Of a stretch of 64,000 bases of DNA, positions 45,021 through 54,251 are shown piece after piece. Both the position numbers and the translations under genes were made by a program. Position 1 is the first letter of the stretch; each line of letters starts with the position of its first letter. The notes beneath the pieces are model-generated. The model was not told where the DNA came from, did not search any database, and was given only the letters and a program-made list of their open reading frames with translations. This DNA is from Comamonas halotolerans (GTDB lineage: Bacteria > Pseudomonadota > Gammaproteobacteria > Burkholderiales > Burkholderiaceae_C), in assembly GCF_030162935.1 (NCBI RefSeq), contig NZ_JASAUZ010000045.1:1-64000 (forward strand), read 5' to 3'.

Positions 45021-45200
45021 ATGAAGAAAGCTATTCAAAGATTTTGGAATGATGAAGATGGTGCAACAGCCATTGAATATGGTTTGATTGCAGGTCTGAT
45101 TGCGGTGGTGATCGTGAGTGTTTTGACCACTCTAGGCACTGACCTGAAAGCTACTTTTCAGAGCATTATTGATGGATTGAAGGGTAAACCAGCTTCTTAA
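45021..45200 (+). CDS. flp: Flp-family type IVb pilin
   Basis: 59-residue prepilin, the major subunit of the Tad pilus. A 14-residue leader (MKKAIQRFWNDEDG) ends in Gly14 and is followed by ATAIEYGLIAGLIAVVIV, with the required Glu at +5 and the Tyr of the Flp motif. It would be processed by the TadV peptidase encoded next. The ATG at 45021 follows GGAAGGTGG; an in-frame GTG at 45012 is less likely. Single copy. Base composition is AT-rich relative to neighbours. Confidence 0.95.
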   Translation: MKKAIQRFWNDEDGATAIEYGLIAGLIAVVIVSVLTTLGTDLKATFQSIIDGLKGKPAS

Positions 45201-45207
45201 TAGAAGT

Positions 45208-45723
45208 GTGAACTCTTTTGCATTTGTCAAGCTGATATGTCTGCTGCTGTTAATCACAGTGGCAGTCATTGATTTCAGGCATCGTAAATTCAAGAATCAT
45301 ATTTTCTTGTTGATGCTGCTGGCAGGCAGTGGTTTTCTGATTCTTACTGCAAGTCCGTATGGCATTGGGTGGTTGCAGAGCTTGTTAGGCTTTGCTTTCG
45401 CATTTTGTGCATTCATATTTTTTTATAAATTACGCTGGATGGGTGCAGGGGATGTGAAATTCGCTGCTGCGCTTGGCTTTTGGTTAGGTATTTCGAGCGG
45501 TTTTTTATTTTCTTTTATAGGTGCATCACTGGCAGCAATGCTGCATGCCATATTGGTTATGAATTGGGAGAGCATCACCTTGGCCATGAACGCATGGAGT
45601 AAGTGGATAAAAATTCCAACGAAAGTCGGTGTAATTTACAAGCGAATTCCTTATGCAGGCTATATGGCTGTTGCTGCAATTGCCTGGATACTGGGGGGAG
45701 CAGAAAACGTGGTTTATGTGTAA
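45208..45723 (+). CDS. tadV: Flp prepilin peptidase (TadV/CpaA)
   Basis: 171-residue membrane aspartic protease of family A24 that removes the Flp leader. The two catalytic aspartates are Asp22 in VAVIDFRHRKFKNH and Asp82 in the GxGD-type motif MGAGDVKFAAALG. About five to six helices. Translation starts at GTG 45208, 7 bases after the flp stop; no N-methyltransferase domain, as is normal for the short Tad enzymes. The gene shares the AT-rich composition of flp. Confidence 0.93.
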   Translation: MNSFAFVKLICLLLLITVAVIDFRHRKFKNHIFLLMLLAGSGFLILTASPYGIGWLQSLLGFAFAFCAFIFFYKLRWMGAGDVKFAAALGFWLGISSGFLFSFIGASLAAMLHAILVMNWESITLAMNAWSKWIKIPTKVGVIYKRIPYAGYMAVAAIAWILGGAENVVYV

Positions 45724-45825
45724 GGATGATCCTGCATGCCGCTGCTGTTTCTGGATGCTGATTCAAATTAGAAAAAAAGAAGCTAATCATTACATGAGAA
45801 ACAAATTGTACGAAGGGCGAGATTC

Positions 45826-46857
45826 ATGAGGCTCACCAAGATATTGGCAGGTTGTCTGTTGGTGCTGGCGCTTGGGTTGGCTGTACTGGCCTGGATGATG
45901 AGTCGGGATGTGCCGCGTGATGTGCATCCGGTAGAAGCTTCGTTATCCCCTTCGTTAGCCGCAGAGATGCTCAATAGTAAGCAGCCGGTCAAATATTCCG
46001 TGGTGGCTGCCAGTAGCACCATTGCTGCAGGGCAGAAGATCTCGGCCGCAGACCTGGAAGTCGTGGAGAAAACGGAAAACGTGCCAGGTGCTTTTGCGCA
46101 TACCGATGACCTGGTAGGAAAAACCACGCTGGTTGCGTTTACACCTGGGCAAGTATTGCAAGAGCAGTTTTTGGTGGCAGGTCTTTCACTTCAATTGGAA
46201 AGCGGCCAGCGTGCCGTTTCTGTGGCCGTCAAAGAACCCATGGCTGCAGGTCATCATATTCGTCCGGGGGACTTTGTTGATGTCTTCTTCACGCTCCAGG
46301 ATGAGGCCCAGAAGATCAAAGTTGATACGCAAACCCGCCTGCTGATGGCACGCGCCCGTGTCCTGGCTTATGGCGCCAATTCGGTGGAAAACCCTCCGCA
46401 AACGCTTGCGCAGCGCAAGGCTGAGCAAGCTAAAGAAAGCAACCAGCGCTCTGGCAGCCGTGAAGAACAGCGAGGCCGTGCGGAAATTGCAAATACTGCC
46501 GTATTGGCCGTGCCTTTGAATGATGTGCAGCGCTTGGCGCTGGCCGAAAAGTACGGCCAACTGACGTTGGCATTGCGTCACCCCGATGACTTGGAGATGC
46601 CTGATGCCACGTTGTTTGCAGCCTTGCCTACTGCGCTGAGGCCGTTGCCTGTCAAGGGGGGGGCTGAGAGCGCGCTGAACGGCATGGACCGTGCGTATGC
46701 CGGCTTGCGTTTCTCGGACCTGGCCGATGGTGGTGGCAAGCCGAAGACGGTGGCCGCCAAAGCGCCACGTAGCGCAGCCAAGCCCGGCGCGTCTAACTCC
46801 GGTGGTCAGACAGTGGAGTTGGTGAATGGCACCAGTGTTCAGACCGTGCGCTATTGA
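45826..46857 (+). CDS. cpaB: Flp pilus assembly protein CpaB/RcpC
   Basis: 343 residues. One N-terminal helix (about 5-25), a SAF-type domain (VVAASSTIAAGQKISAADLEVVEK, about 62-85), and the RcpC/CpaB region with RAVSVAVKEPMAAGHHIRPGDFVDVFFTL. The C terminus is Pro/Ala/Lys-rich. CpaB is a periplasmic component of the Tad secretion channel that acts with the secretin CpaC. Base composition returns to the regional norm from this gene on. A 100-base gap precedes it. Confidence 0.92.
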   Translation: MRLTKILAGCLLVLALGLAVLAWMMSRDVPRDVHPVEASLSPSLAAEMLNSKQPVKYSVVAASSTIAAGQKISAADLEVVEKTENVPGAFAHTDDLVGKTTLVAFTPGQVLQEQFLVAGLSLQLESGQRAVSVAVKEPMAAGHHIRPGDFVDVFFTLQDEAQKIKVDTQTRLLMARARVLAYGANSVENPPQTLAQRKAEQAKESNQRSGSREEQRGRAEIANTAVLAVPLNDVQRLALAEKYGQLTLALRHPDDLEMPDATLFAALPTALRPLPVKGGAESALNGMDRAYAGLRFSDLADGGGKPKTVAAKAPRSAAKPGASNSGGQTVELVNGTSVQTVRY

Positions 46858-46876
46858 GCCTGGGCAAGGGAATGTC

Positions 46877-48244
46877 ATGTATCTGAAAAATCACTATTTC
46901 GTCGCTCAAGCGTTTCAAAAAAATCTTCTGCGTGGCGCACTTGCTTTGGTCATGGCAACGGGTGTTGTGCAGGCACAAGATTTCACACGCACCTCATCCT
47001 CTGCTGTGGCACAAGCCCCGATTCCAGAAACAGGTCAGTTGATTTACCTGAGTGCCGGCCGACAGCAGACACTGGCGCCGGATTTTGTGCCGTCACGTAT
47101 CGCCATTGGTAATCCTGCAGTCCTGGATGCCAAGGTGTTGCGCAGCAGCGCCCAGCCGGGGAGCACCCATTCTCAGATTTTGTTGACGGGCAAGGGCACA
47201 GGCAGCACTTCGTTGATGATCTGGTCCAAGCAAGGTGGAGAGCCCGTGCAATGGAATGTTCAGGTGGTCAGTGGTGCCCCATTGGTGCTGGATAGGCGCC
47301 TGAGCAGCATGCAGGAGCATGCACAGGTACGCAGCTATTACCAGGCAGGTCTGCCTCAGGGGGGCGCCCTGATCGACCGTTCGCAGATCGCCGTCAAAAG
47401 CAATACTGTGCAGGTGGATGTGCAGGTGGTCGAGTTTAAAAAGTCCGCAATGAAAAAAGTGGGCCTGAATTTCAGCAGCAATGGTGCCAACGACAAAGGC
47501 TTCAGCTTTGGGATGTACAGCCCTTCCACAGGAGGGACGCAGTCACCGTTTGCCGATGCGATGAATTTGGTACTGGGTTTTGGGAATGCGTTCAGTGGTG
47601 CCGGGCTGGGGGCACGTTTAAGCTTGCTGGAAGGCAATGGCCTGGCACGCGTGTTGGCCAGACCTACGCTGGTGGCTCATTCAGGACAAAGTGCCAGTTT
47701 CTTAGCAGGTGGCGAGCTTCCCATTCCCGTGAGTGCCAACGATGGCAATATCGGAATCGAGTACAAGGAGTTCGGCGTCAAGCTGCAGCTCACACCAACG
47801 GTACTTTCTAACGAGCGTATTGCCCTCAAGGTGGCACCAGAATCTAGCGATCTGGATTTCAACAATGCGGTGGCTATTGGTGGTGTCGCGGTACCTGCCA
47901 TTCGCACGCGCCGAGCGGATACCATGGTCGAGTTAGCTGATGGTGAGAGCTTCATCATCGGGGGATTGGTCAGCCGCAGCACCTCTTCCAACGTTAACAA
48001 GGTCCCCGTGCTGGGGGACTTACCAATTTTGGGAAGCTTCTTCAAAAATCTGAGCTACTCCCAAGATGAGACGGAACTGGTGATCGTGGTGACGCCAAGT
48101 CTGGTGCAGCCGTTGCCAGCTGGCACCAACCTGGAAGCCCATATGCCAGGTGCCACCGCCGAACGCCAGCAGCGTGCTCAAGTGTGGGTACCCTACCTGA
48201 TGGGTGTGGGTGCCAATACAGCGGTTCCAGGTTTCTCTTACTGA
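46877..48244 (+). CDS. cpaC: Flp pilus secretin CpaC/RcpA
   Basis: 455-residue outer-membrane channel protein. Signal peptide ends near VVQAQ (about residue 33). The N-terminal pilus-anchor domain (PETGQLIYLSAGRQQTLAPD, IAIGNPAVLDAKVL, LLTGKGTGSTSLMIW) precedes the secretin core with VQVDVQVVEFKKSAMKKVGLN, LARVLARPTLVAHSGQSASFLAGGELPIP and the final VPVLGDLPILGSFFKN. The start at 46877 follows AAGGGAA. Forms the Tad exit pore. Confidence 0.93.
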   Translation: MYLKNHYFVAQAFQKNLLRGALALVMATGVVQAQDFTRTSSSAVAQAPIPETGQLIYLSAGRQQTLAPDFVPSRIAIGNPAVLDAKVLRSSAQPGSTHSQILLTGKGTGSTSLMIWSKQGGEPVQWNVQVVSGAPLVLDRRLSSMQEHAQVRSYYQAGLPQGGALIDRSQIAVKSNTVQVDVQVVEFKKSAMKKVGLNFSSNGANDKGFSFGMYSPSTGGTQSPFADAMNLVLGFGNAFSGAGLGARLSLLEGNGLARVLARPTLVAHSGQSASFLAGGELPIPVSANDGNIGIEYKEFGVKLQLTPTVLSNERIALKVAPESSDLDFNNAVAIGGVAVPAIRTRRADTMVELADGESFIIGGLVSRSTSSNVNKVPVLGDLPILGSFFKNLSYSQDETELVIVVTPSLVQPLPAGTNLEAHMPGATAERQQRAQVWVPYLMGVGANTAVPGFSY

Positions 48245-48252
48245 TTGATTTG

Positions 48253-49665
48253 ATGACGTATCCAGAGACGCCCGCTTCTCACGGAGGAGACCTGACGCCT
48301 GCCACCAATGCGGTTTCATTGGAGCAAATGCTGTCCCTGCGTCATAACGCTGTGGCCAAGCTGTCTTCGGAAGCTATGTCGTCCCAGGCGCAGGAAGCAG
48401 CAGTGCAGACGAAGGCACAGGGACCGGAGTTGCCCTTGATCGTGGTGGTGCACGAAGAGATGGTGTGCGGTAGCTGTGTCAAAACAAAATTGCAGTGCGT
48501 TGCAGATGTTGTCAGCCTTGCATGGCTTTCGTTGCAGGCATCTGTGGTGGAGCAGGTGCATCTTCGGCGCCCTCATGCCGTGATGATCCAGTTTTCGTCC
48601 AGTACCTTGGATGCGGCTATTGTCTTGGCCAAACAGCTGCAGCAGAGCTTGCCGCATCTTCCGATTTTTGCATTGGGTAGTACGCAGGATTCCCAGTCTA
48701 TGTTGTCGGCATTGCGTGCAGGCGTGCAGGATTTTGTGGATGTGGATGGCTCTGAGGCAGATTTGCGCCGTAGCTTCAAGACGCTGTTGGTGCGAGGCAA
48801 ACAGCCCGAGGTTGTGACGTCAGGTGGTACAGCGCCTATGACAGCCATTTTGTCGGGGCGTGCAGGTATGGGCAGCAGCTTGCTGGCGGCGCACCTGGCC
48901 GTTTTTTTGCAGCGTGCGCTGAAGATGACACACACGGGCCAGAAGGTCCAGGAGCAGGAAGCACTGGGCGCCTTGCTGCTGGACTTGGGCGCGCCGCTGG
49001 GCGATGGTGCGTTGTATCTGGACCTGGTCAGTGAGTTCAGTTTCGCAGATGCTGTTCAGAGCCTGGGACGCTTTGACCGCAAACTGGCTTCGGCAGGTCT
49101 GACCCAGCACGACAGTGGATTGCGCTTGCTCTCGCTGCCCCGGCAAAGTGACTTGCTGTGCGAGGTGGCTTATGACGAAGCGGATCTGCTGGTGCGACGC
49201 CTACGCGAGTATTTTCAGTACATCGTTGCGGATCTGGGGGGCGTGAGCCAGACCAATCTGGCGATTCGGGTGGCATCCAAAGCCAGCAAGATCTGGGTGA
49301 TCTGTGACCAGAGTCTGGCCAGCGTTGTCTCGACCACCGAGCTCTTGCAGCAGCTGGAGGTGCAGCAGGTCAGCCGCAGCGTGATGGAGCTGATTGTGTG
49401 CCGCCATGACCGCAACCTGGAGTTGTCGGCACAACACATTGCAGACCAGTTGCAGCTACCGCTTTTGATGACCATTCCCGAGCGGCGCTTCGAGCTTTTG
49501 CAGGCAGTCAATCAGGGGCAGTTGTTGTCACCCACTGCGCGTCGCGAGCCCTATGGGCAAGCGATTCAGAAACTGGTGGACATTCTGCTGAACAACGAAG
49601 GCCAGCGTATTGCACCGAAAAAAAATGTGTTGACCACGCTGCTGCAACGTGTGAGAGGGGAATAA
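48253..49665 (+). CDS. tadZ: TadZ/CpaE-like pilus localisation protein with degenerate P-loop
   Basis: 470 residues. An atypical receiver-like domain (about 60-195; HAVMIQFSSSTLD where the phosphorylatable Asp would be, so not phosphorylated) is followed by a MinD/ParA-like domain (about 205-470). The Walker A region reads ILSGRAGMGSSLLAAHLA: both lysines of the deviant Walker A motif are missing. Later features (ALLLDLGAPLGDGALYLDL, YIVADLGGVSQTN) are family-like. TadZ proteins place the machine at the pole and often bind ATP weakly. Starts 8 bases after cpaC. Confidence 0.85.
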   Translation: MTYPETPASHGGDLTPATNAVSLEQMLSLRHNAVAKLSSEAMSSQAQEAAVQTKAQGPELPLIVVVHEEMVCGSCVKTKLQCVADVVSLAWLSLQASVVEQVHLRRPHAVMIQFSSSTLDAAIVLAKQLQQSLPHLPIFALGSTQDSQSMLSALRAGVQDFVDVDGSEADLRRSFKTLLVRGKQPEVVTSGGTAPMTAILSGRAGMGSSLLAAHLAVFLQRALKMTHTGQKVQEQEALGALLLDLGAPLGDGALYLDLVSEFSFADAVQSLGRFDRKLASAGLTQHDSGLRLLSLPRQSDLLCEVAYDEADLLVRRLREYFQYIVADLGGVSQTNLAIRVASKASKIWVICDQSLASVVSTTELLQQLEVQQVSRSVMELIVCRHDRNLELSAQHIADQLQLPLLMTIPERRFELLQAVNQGQLLSPTARREPYGQAIQKLVDILLNNEGQRIAPKKNVLTTLLQRVRGE

Positions 49666-50982
49666 ATGTCCAAACATACGTATGCACAGACCACGCATGA
49701 GCCGTCCAGCAATTTTGAAAAATCGGCACTCTATGCCGATATCAAAGAGCGTGCCCATGAGCATTTGCTAAACCGTATCGAGGAGCTGGGCGCCGCGTTC
49801 GGGCGCTTGTCGCAAACTGCGGTGGCACATTTTGTGAAGGTGGAACTGGACAGCTTCATTCGGGGGCACACCATTCCGGTGAATGAGCAAGAAGTCATGC
49901 AGGTGGCGCGTGGACTGACCCGTGAACTCACGGGCATGGGCCCCTTGCAGGAGTTGCTGGATGACCCTGCCGTAGAGGATATTCTCATCAATGGCTACCA
50001 GAACGTCTATGTGTCACGTCGTGGTGTGCTGCAGCGTGATGCCTCTGGCTTTAAAGACGACGAGCATGTGTTGCGCATCATTCGCCGCATTCTGGCACCG
50101 CTGGGGCGCCGCCTGGATGAGTCCAGTCCCATGGTGGATGCCCGGCTTCCAGACGGTGGGCGCATCAATGTCGTTATTGAACCACTGGCCATCGATGGTA
50201 TTTCGGTGTCCATCCGCAAATTTCGCAAGGAGCCACTGACACCAGGTGATCTGATTGCCTTGGGTGCCTTCAATAGCGATATCGGAAGAATCCTGGAAAT
50301 GGCCGTGCAGTCGCGGTGCAATATTTTGGTCAGCGGCGGCACCAGCTCTGGCAAGACCTCGTTACTCAATGCTTTGGCCAACTTCATTCCAGAAACTGAG
50401 CGTGTCGTCACGATTGAGGACACTGCGGAGTTGTCACTGAACCATGAGCATGTGGTGCGCCTGGAAAGTCGCCCAGGTGGTTTTGATGGTGTGGGTCATG
50501 TGGGCATCCGTGATCTCTTGCGCAACAGCCTGCGTATGCGACCAGACCGCATTATTGTGGGTGAGGTGCGTGGAGGTGAGGTGTTGGAATTGCTGCAGGC
50601 CATGAATACCGGCCACGATGGATCAATGGGCACGATACACGCCAGCTCTGCTCGAGAGTGCCTGTATCGCGCAGAAATGCTGGCAGGCTTTGCGGGTTTT
50701 CAGGGCAGTGAAACCAGTTTGCGTCGCCAGATTGCCAATGCGGTGGATTTCATTGTGCAAATTGGACGTTTGTCCAATGGCAAGCGCCGTTTGCTGTCGT
50801 TGACGGAAGTGACAGGCATGACGGACAGCGTGATTGCGACTCAGGAGCTGTTCCGGTACGAGCCGCAAATTGACAGCAATGGGCAGGAGGTCGATCACTG
50901 GGTGACTTTGGGGATTGCGCCGCACTCTGCCAAGTTACAGGCGTGGTGGCGCAATCAACAGAAGTTCCAAAGTGGGTCCTGA
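49666..50982 (+). CDS. tadA: Tad secretion ATPase TadA/CpaF
   Basis: 438-residue hexameric secretion ATPase energising Flp pilus assembly. N-terminal domain with [27 protein letters not shown]; Walker [16 protein letters not shown] (about residues 222-236); Asp-box [11 protein letters not shown]; Walker [34 protein letters not shown] with the His-box. All catalytic motifs are intact. Starts directly at the tadZ stop (TAA-ATG). The protein is the cytoplasmic motor working on TadB/TadC. Confidence 0.97.
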   Translation: MSKHTYAQTTHEPSSNFEKSALYADIKERAHEHLLNRIEELGAAFGRLSQTAVAHFVKVELDSFIRGHTIPVNEQEVMQVARGLTRELTGMGPLQELLDDPAVEDILINGYQNVYVSRRGVLQRDASGFKDDEHVLRIIRRILAPLGRRLDESSPMVDARLPDGGRINVVIEPLAIDGISVSIRKFRKEPLTPGDLIALGAFNSDIGRILEMAVQSRCNILVSGGTSSGKTSLLNALANFIPETERVVTIEDTAELSLNHEHVVRLESRPGGFDGVGHVGIRDLLRNSLRMRPDRIIVGEVRGGEVLELLQAMNTGHDGSMGTIHASSARECLYRAEMLAGFAGFQGSETSLRRQIANAVDFIVQIGRLSNGKRRLLSLTEVTGMTDSVIATQELFRYEPQIDSNGQEVDHWVTLGIAPHSAKLQAWWRNQQKFQSGS

Positions 50983-51021
50983 TATGCCCGTAATCACTGT
51001 CTGTGAATGGAGGGCTTGACG

Positions 51022-51978
51022 ATGTTTCCTCCGATTGTTATTGGTTTGGCAGCCGTGGCCTGTTTGTTGTTGGCCTTGGGTATCGGCCTGTGGGCATATG
51101 GTCAGCGACAGGCTGAAAGTAAAGCCCAGAGTGCACACATGCAGCGTACGATTGAACGCCGGATGCTGGCCGCAGCGGGCAACGCCAATCCAGCAGGCGG
51201 CATGTTGACCTGGCAGGCCGAAGCCCTTCAGGCGAAGCCGGTTTATTGGCAAAGCTGGTTGTCTGTTATCGGGGCCCAAGCCAGGGGCATCAGCCGCAAA
51301 GCGGTGGTTGGCTTGATGGCGGTGGGACTGGTTGTATTTTTGCTGGCTTGGCTTAAGGCCGGTGCTTCCATGGCCGTCATGGCGGTGTTGATCTTTGCCC
51401 TTGGGAACACGTTTTTTTTCTGGAAAAAGCGGGAGAACAAGCGGAAAAAGATGCTGGAGCAGTTGCCTGGATTTCTCGACAACATGGTGCGCCTGATCAC
51501 CATTGGAACATCCCCGCATGCAGCTTTCCAGATGAGTGTGGACAGTGTGCCTCAGCCATTGGGCGATGCCTTGCAGCAGGCATCCGCAGTACTGTCGGCA
51601 AGCTCCAATCTGGGCTATGCCATGGAGCAATTGGAAGACTCTTGGCGGCTGCCAGAGTTTGGGCTGTTGGCCGCAGTGTTTCGCATGAGTACGAAATATG
51701 GCGGACGCGCCGATCTGGTGCTAGAGCGGGTGGCGGCCTATATCCGCGACAAGCATTCCGCAGAGCGTGAATTGCATGCCATGTCCGCCGAAGTGCGCTT
51801 GTCTGCCTGGGTGTTGTCATTGCTGCCCATTGTGGTGGGCGGGCTCATCATGTTTGTCAACGATGGATATTTTTTGCGGATGTGGAACGACGAAAGTGGC
51901 CGCCGGATGATCATGCTGGCTGCGGGGTTGGAAGTCGTGGGTGTGGCATTGTTGTATCGCTTGGCCAGGCTGCGCTGA
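51022..51978 (+). CDS. tadB: Tad inner-membrane protein TadB
   Basis: 318-residue platform protein of the GspF-type T2SSF family. Helices at about 3-25, 95-140 and two near the C terminus (about 262-315). The core cytoplasmic motif is LPGFLDNMVRLITIGTSPHAAFQMS with EQLEDSWRLPEFGLLAAVFRMSTKYGGRADLVLERVAAYIRD. GGAGGG at 51009-51014 points to the ATG at 51022 rather than 51007. It pairs with TadC. Confidence 0.92.
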   Translation: MFPPIVIGLAAVACLLLALGIGLWAYGQRQAESKAQSAHMQRTIERRMLAAAGNANPAGGMLTWQAEALQAKPVYWQSWLSVIGAQARGISRKAVVGLMAVGLVVFLLAWLKAGASMAVMAVLIFALGNTFFFWKKRENKRKKMLEQLPGFLDNMVRLITIGTSPHAAFQMSVDSVPQPLGDALQQASAVLSASSNLGYAMEQLEDSWRLPEFGLLAAVFRMSTKYGGRADLVLERVAAYIRDKHSAERELHAMSAEVRLSAWVLSLLPIVVGGLIMFVNDGYFLRMWNDESGRRMIMLAAGLEVVGVALLYRLARLR

Positions 51979-51995
51979 AAAAGAGAGGGCATGCA

Positions 51996-52982
51996 ATGAC
52001 TGCTTCGCAGGTTTTTATTTTCAGCTTGAGCTTAGGCGCTCTAGGTATCACCTTGCTGGCGAGTGCCTTGCTGTGGCGCGTGTGGCGAATGCAAAAAGCA
52101 GGTACGCGCATGGAAGAAGCGCTCAGGAGTTACACGGCAGAGCGTACTGTCGTGGATACAGCGGTGCCAGATGGAGCATTGTGGGGCACACCCGCAGTAC
52201 CCGCTACGCAGGGAGGTCAAGAGGAACTGTCTGGCCTCCCCAAGCTCCAGTCACCATGGTTGCAGACGGGGTGGGCGCGAGCACTGTTGCCGGATGAAGA
52301 TAGGGAACTCCTGGGGCAGGCTGGTATTTCCATGCAGGGCGAAGGCGCGGTGGTCTATGTGGTCAGCCGTGTGGTCTTGGCCGTTTTGCTGCCATTGCTG
52401 GTGTTGAACGTGGCAGATCTGTCTGGAGGCAGAGCATGGGGGGCCGCTTTTTTCGGTTTCGGCATTGGTGTGATGCTGCCGAAATGGGTGGTGCGCTCCA
52501 AAGCCCTCAAGCGCTGCAAGCAGGTGGGGGAAGAGCTTCCTCTTTTTGTCGACATGCTGCGCTTGCTGCAAGGTGTCGGACTGAGTATTGACCAGAGCTT
52601 GCACATCCTGGCCACTGAATTTAGCCGTGTGCTGCCTGTGACGAGTGCGGAGTTGGTGTTGGCCAATCAACTCTATGCCACAGGGCGTAGCCGTGAACAG
52701 GCTTTCCAGCGGCTGATTGTGCTCAGTGGTGATGATGACATGGTATCGGTTGTGAATCTGCTGGTGCAGGTGGACAAGCACGGTGGTGCTGTGCAGGAAC
52801 CTTTGTCGCAATTTGCACAGCGCCTGCGTGAAAAGCGTCAGGCTTCTTTCAAGGAAAAAATTGGCACTATCACCGTCAAGATGACGGGTGTCATGGTGCT
52901 GACCCTCCTGCCTGCATTGATCGTGATTACTGCGGGTCCTGGATTTACGGCCGTGATGCGCACGCTGGCAGGCACGAGATGA
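51996..52982 (+). CDS. tadC: Tad inner-membrane protein TadC
   Basis: 328-residue second T2SSF platform protein. One helix at the N terminus (about 5-27), a pair near 120-165 and a C-terminal helix. The conserved core is GEELPLFVDMLRLLQGVGLSIDQSLHILATEF, followed by ELVLANQLYATGRSREQAFQRL and VNLLVQVDKHGGAVQEPLSQFAQRLREKRQ. AGAGAGGG precedes the ATG. Its stop overlaps an ATG at 52979, the most upstream possible start of tadD. Confidence 0.92.
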   Translation: MTASQVFIFSLSLGALGITLLASALLWRVWRMQKAGTRMEEALRSYTAERTVVDTAVPDGALWGTPAVPATQGGQEELSGLPKLQSPWLQTGWARALLPDEDRELLGQAGISMQGEGAVVYVVSRVVLAVLLPLLVLNVADLSGGRAWGAAFFGFGIGVMLPKWVVRSKALKRCKQVGEELPLFVDMLRLLQGVGLSIDQSLHILATEFSRVLPVTSAELVLANQLYATGRSREQAFQRLIVLSGDDDMVSVVNLLVQVDKHGGAVQEPLSQFAQRLREKRQASFKEKIGTITVKMTGVMVLTLLPALIVITAGPGFTAVMRTLAGTR

Positions 52983-52996
52983 AGGTGAAGCCATCC

Positions 52997-53890
52997 ATGG
53001 ATAAAAAACAAGGTGTGGCAATGGCTAGATTTGTAGGCATTGCTTTGACGGCGTTGCTTGTGGGGTGTGCTGCCAAAGCACCACAAGGCTACGGAGTGGC
53101 AAAAAGCACTGCTTCACAGGCGCAGGCGCAGTTTGCTGCTGCAGAGCAATCCACCCAGGTGGACACGGCCAGCGCCTACCGGGGGCTCATTGAGCAAATG
53201 CAGCAAGCAGGGCACTGGTATGCCTCGCTGGCGCATACGGAAGCGTATGAAAAACAGCATGGCAGCAGCCCGGAAGTGCAACTGCTGCGTGCAGACGCCT
53301 TGCGCAATACCCAGCAGTATGAGTTGGCCAGGAAAGCTTATGTGCCGTTGCTGAGGTCTTCACAGGGCGCACGCGCATACCGTGGTCTCGGCTTGCTGGA
53401 GGCAAGCCAGGGCCGCTATGACGCGGCTATTGGTGCGCTAGAGCAGGCACGCAGGCTCAACCCCATTGATGCCAATAGTCTCAGCGACATGGGCTATGCC
53501 TATATGCGCAACGGCCAAATTTCGGAGGCCAAACTACCCATCATGCAGGCCGCACAGCTTGCGCCCAGCAGTGCGCGGGTTCAGCTCAATCTGGCTTTGT
53601 TCTGGCTGGTCAGTGGCGAGGATGCGCTGGCCAGCCAAGTGATTCAGAAGTTGCAGCAGCCGCAGGCCAAATCCGGTAGCACGGCGATAGGGCACGCTGC
53701 GCTGCAAAGCTTGCACGAGCAGGTGGCTATTGTGAAAAGAGCCGTACAGGCTCGCCATAGCGCACCCAGGCAGCAGCTCATGGGCAGTGCCACTGGGCAG
53801 GTGGTGCAAGTCTCCGTAGCTACGGTGGAAGAGGCAACCGCTGTGAAGGCAGAAGTAGACAAACCTTCCCCACAAACTAAGGAAAAGTGA
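52997..53890 (+). CDS. tadD: Tad lipoprotein TadD (TPR)
   Basis: About 297 residues. Lipoprotein signal with lipobox LLVGC (Cys24). Tetratricopeptide repeats follow (about 85-215): LRADALRNTQQYELARKAYVPLL, YRGLGLLEASQGRYDAAIGALEQARRLNPIDANSLSDMGYAYMRNGQ and PSSARVQLNLALFWLVSG. TadD is the pilotin-like partner needed for the secretin. GAAGGTGAAG supports the ATG at 52997; alternatives are 52979 (overlapping tadC) and 53021. The last 60 residues are low-complexity. Confidence 0.87.
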   Translation: MDKKQGVAMARFVGIALTALLVGCAAKAPQGYGVAKSTASQAQAQFAAAEQSTQVDTASAYRGLIEQMQQAGHWYASLAHTEAYEKQHGSSPEVQLLRADALRNTQQYELARKAYVPLLRSSQGARAYRGLGLLEASQGRYDAAIGALEQARRLNPIDANSLSDMGYAYMRNGQISEAKLPIMQAAQLAPSSARVQLNLALFWLVSGEDALASQVIQKLQQPQAKSGSTAIGHAALQSLHEQVAIVKRAVQARHSAPRQQLMGSATGQVVQVSVATVEEATAVKAEVDKPSPQTKEK

Positions 53891-54234
53891 TGAGAAAAAG
53901 TCTTCGTTTCGCATTGGTCATGGTGCCGGCTTTGTGGCTGACAGGTGTGGGTGTCTCTTCCGCGAACGACCAGCAGGTGCAGGAGGTTCCATCTGCGCAA
54001 CCCACTGCGGGGGCGAGTACGGCAGCGGCAGAGAGTTCTCAGCAGCCGCAGCGTATTGCAGTGGGACAGGCGACCGACAAACTGTTTGCTGCACAACGTG
54101 CAATGTCCGCCAGCAAGCCACGTCCGATTGATGGTGAGCAGGCTGCACGCAGCTATGAGCGCTACCTCAAAAGCTTTGAGCATCCGATTCCTGAAAAATT
54201 TGATGCCGATGATTTGAGTACCAAGAAAGACTAA
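53890..54234 (+). CDS. DUF3613 domain protein of the Tad locus
   Basis: 114-residue exported protein. Signal peptide ends near VSSAN (about residue 26), an Ala/Ser/Gln-rich stretch follows, and the conserved C-terminal part is VGQATDKLFAAQRAMSASKPRPIDGEQAARSYERYLKSFEHPIPEKF, matching DUF3613. Such genes are known between tadD and the minor pilin genes in betaproteobacterial Tad loci; the function is unknown. The start overlaps the tadD stop by one base (TGATG), a sign of coupling. Confidence 0.8.
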   Translation: MRKSLRFALVMVPALWLTGVGVSSANDQQVQEVPSAQPTAGASTAAAESSQQPQRIAVGQATDKLFAAQRAMSASKPRPIDGEQAARSYERYLKSFEHPIPEKFDADDLSTKKD

Positions 54235-54251
54235 ATCCGTCACGCATAGAT

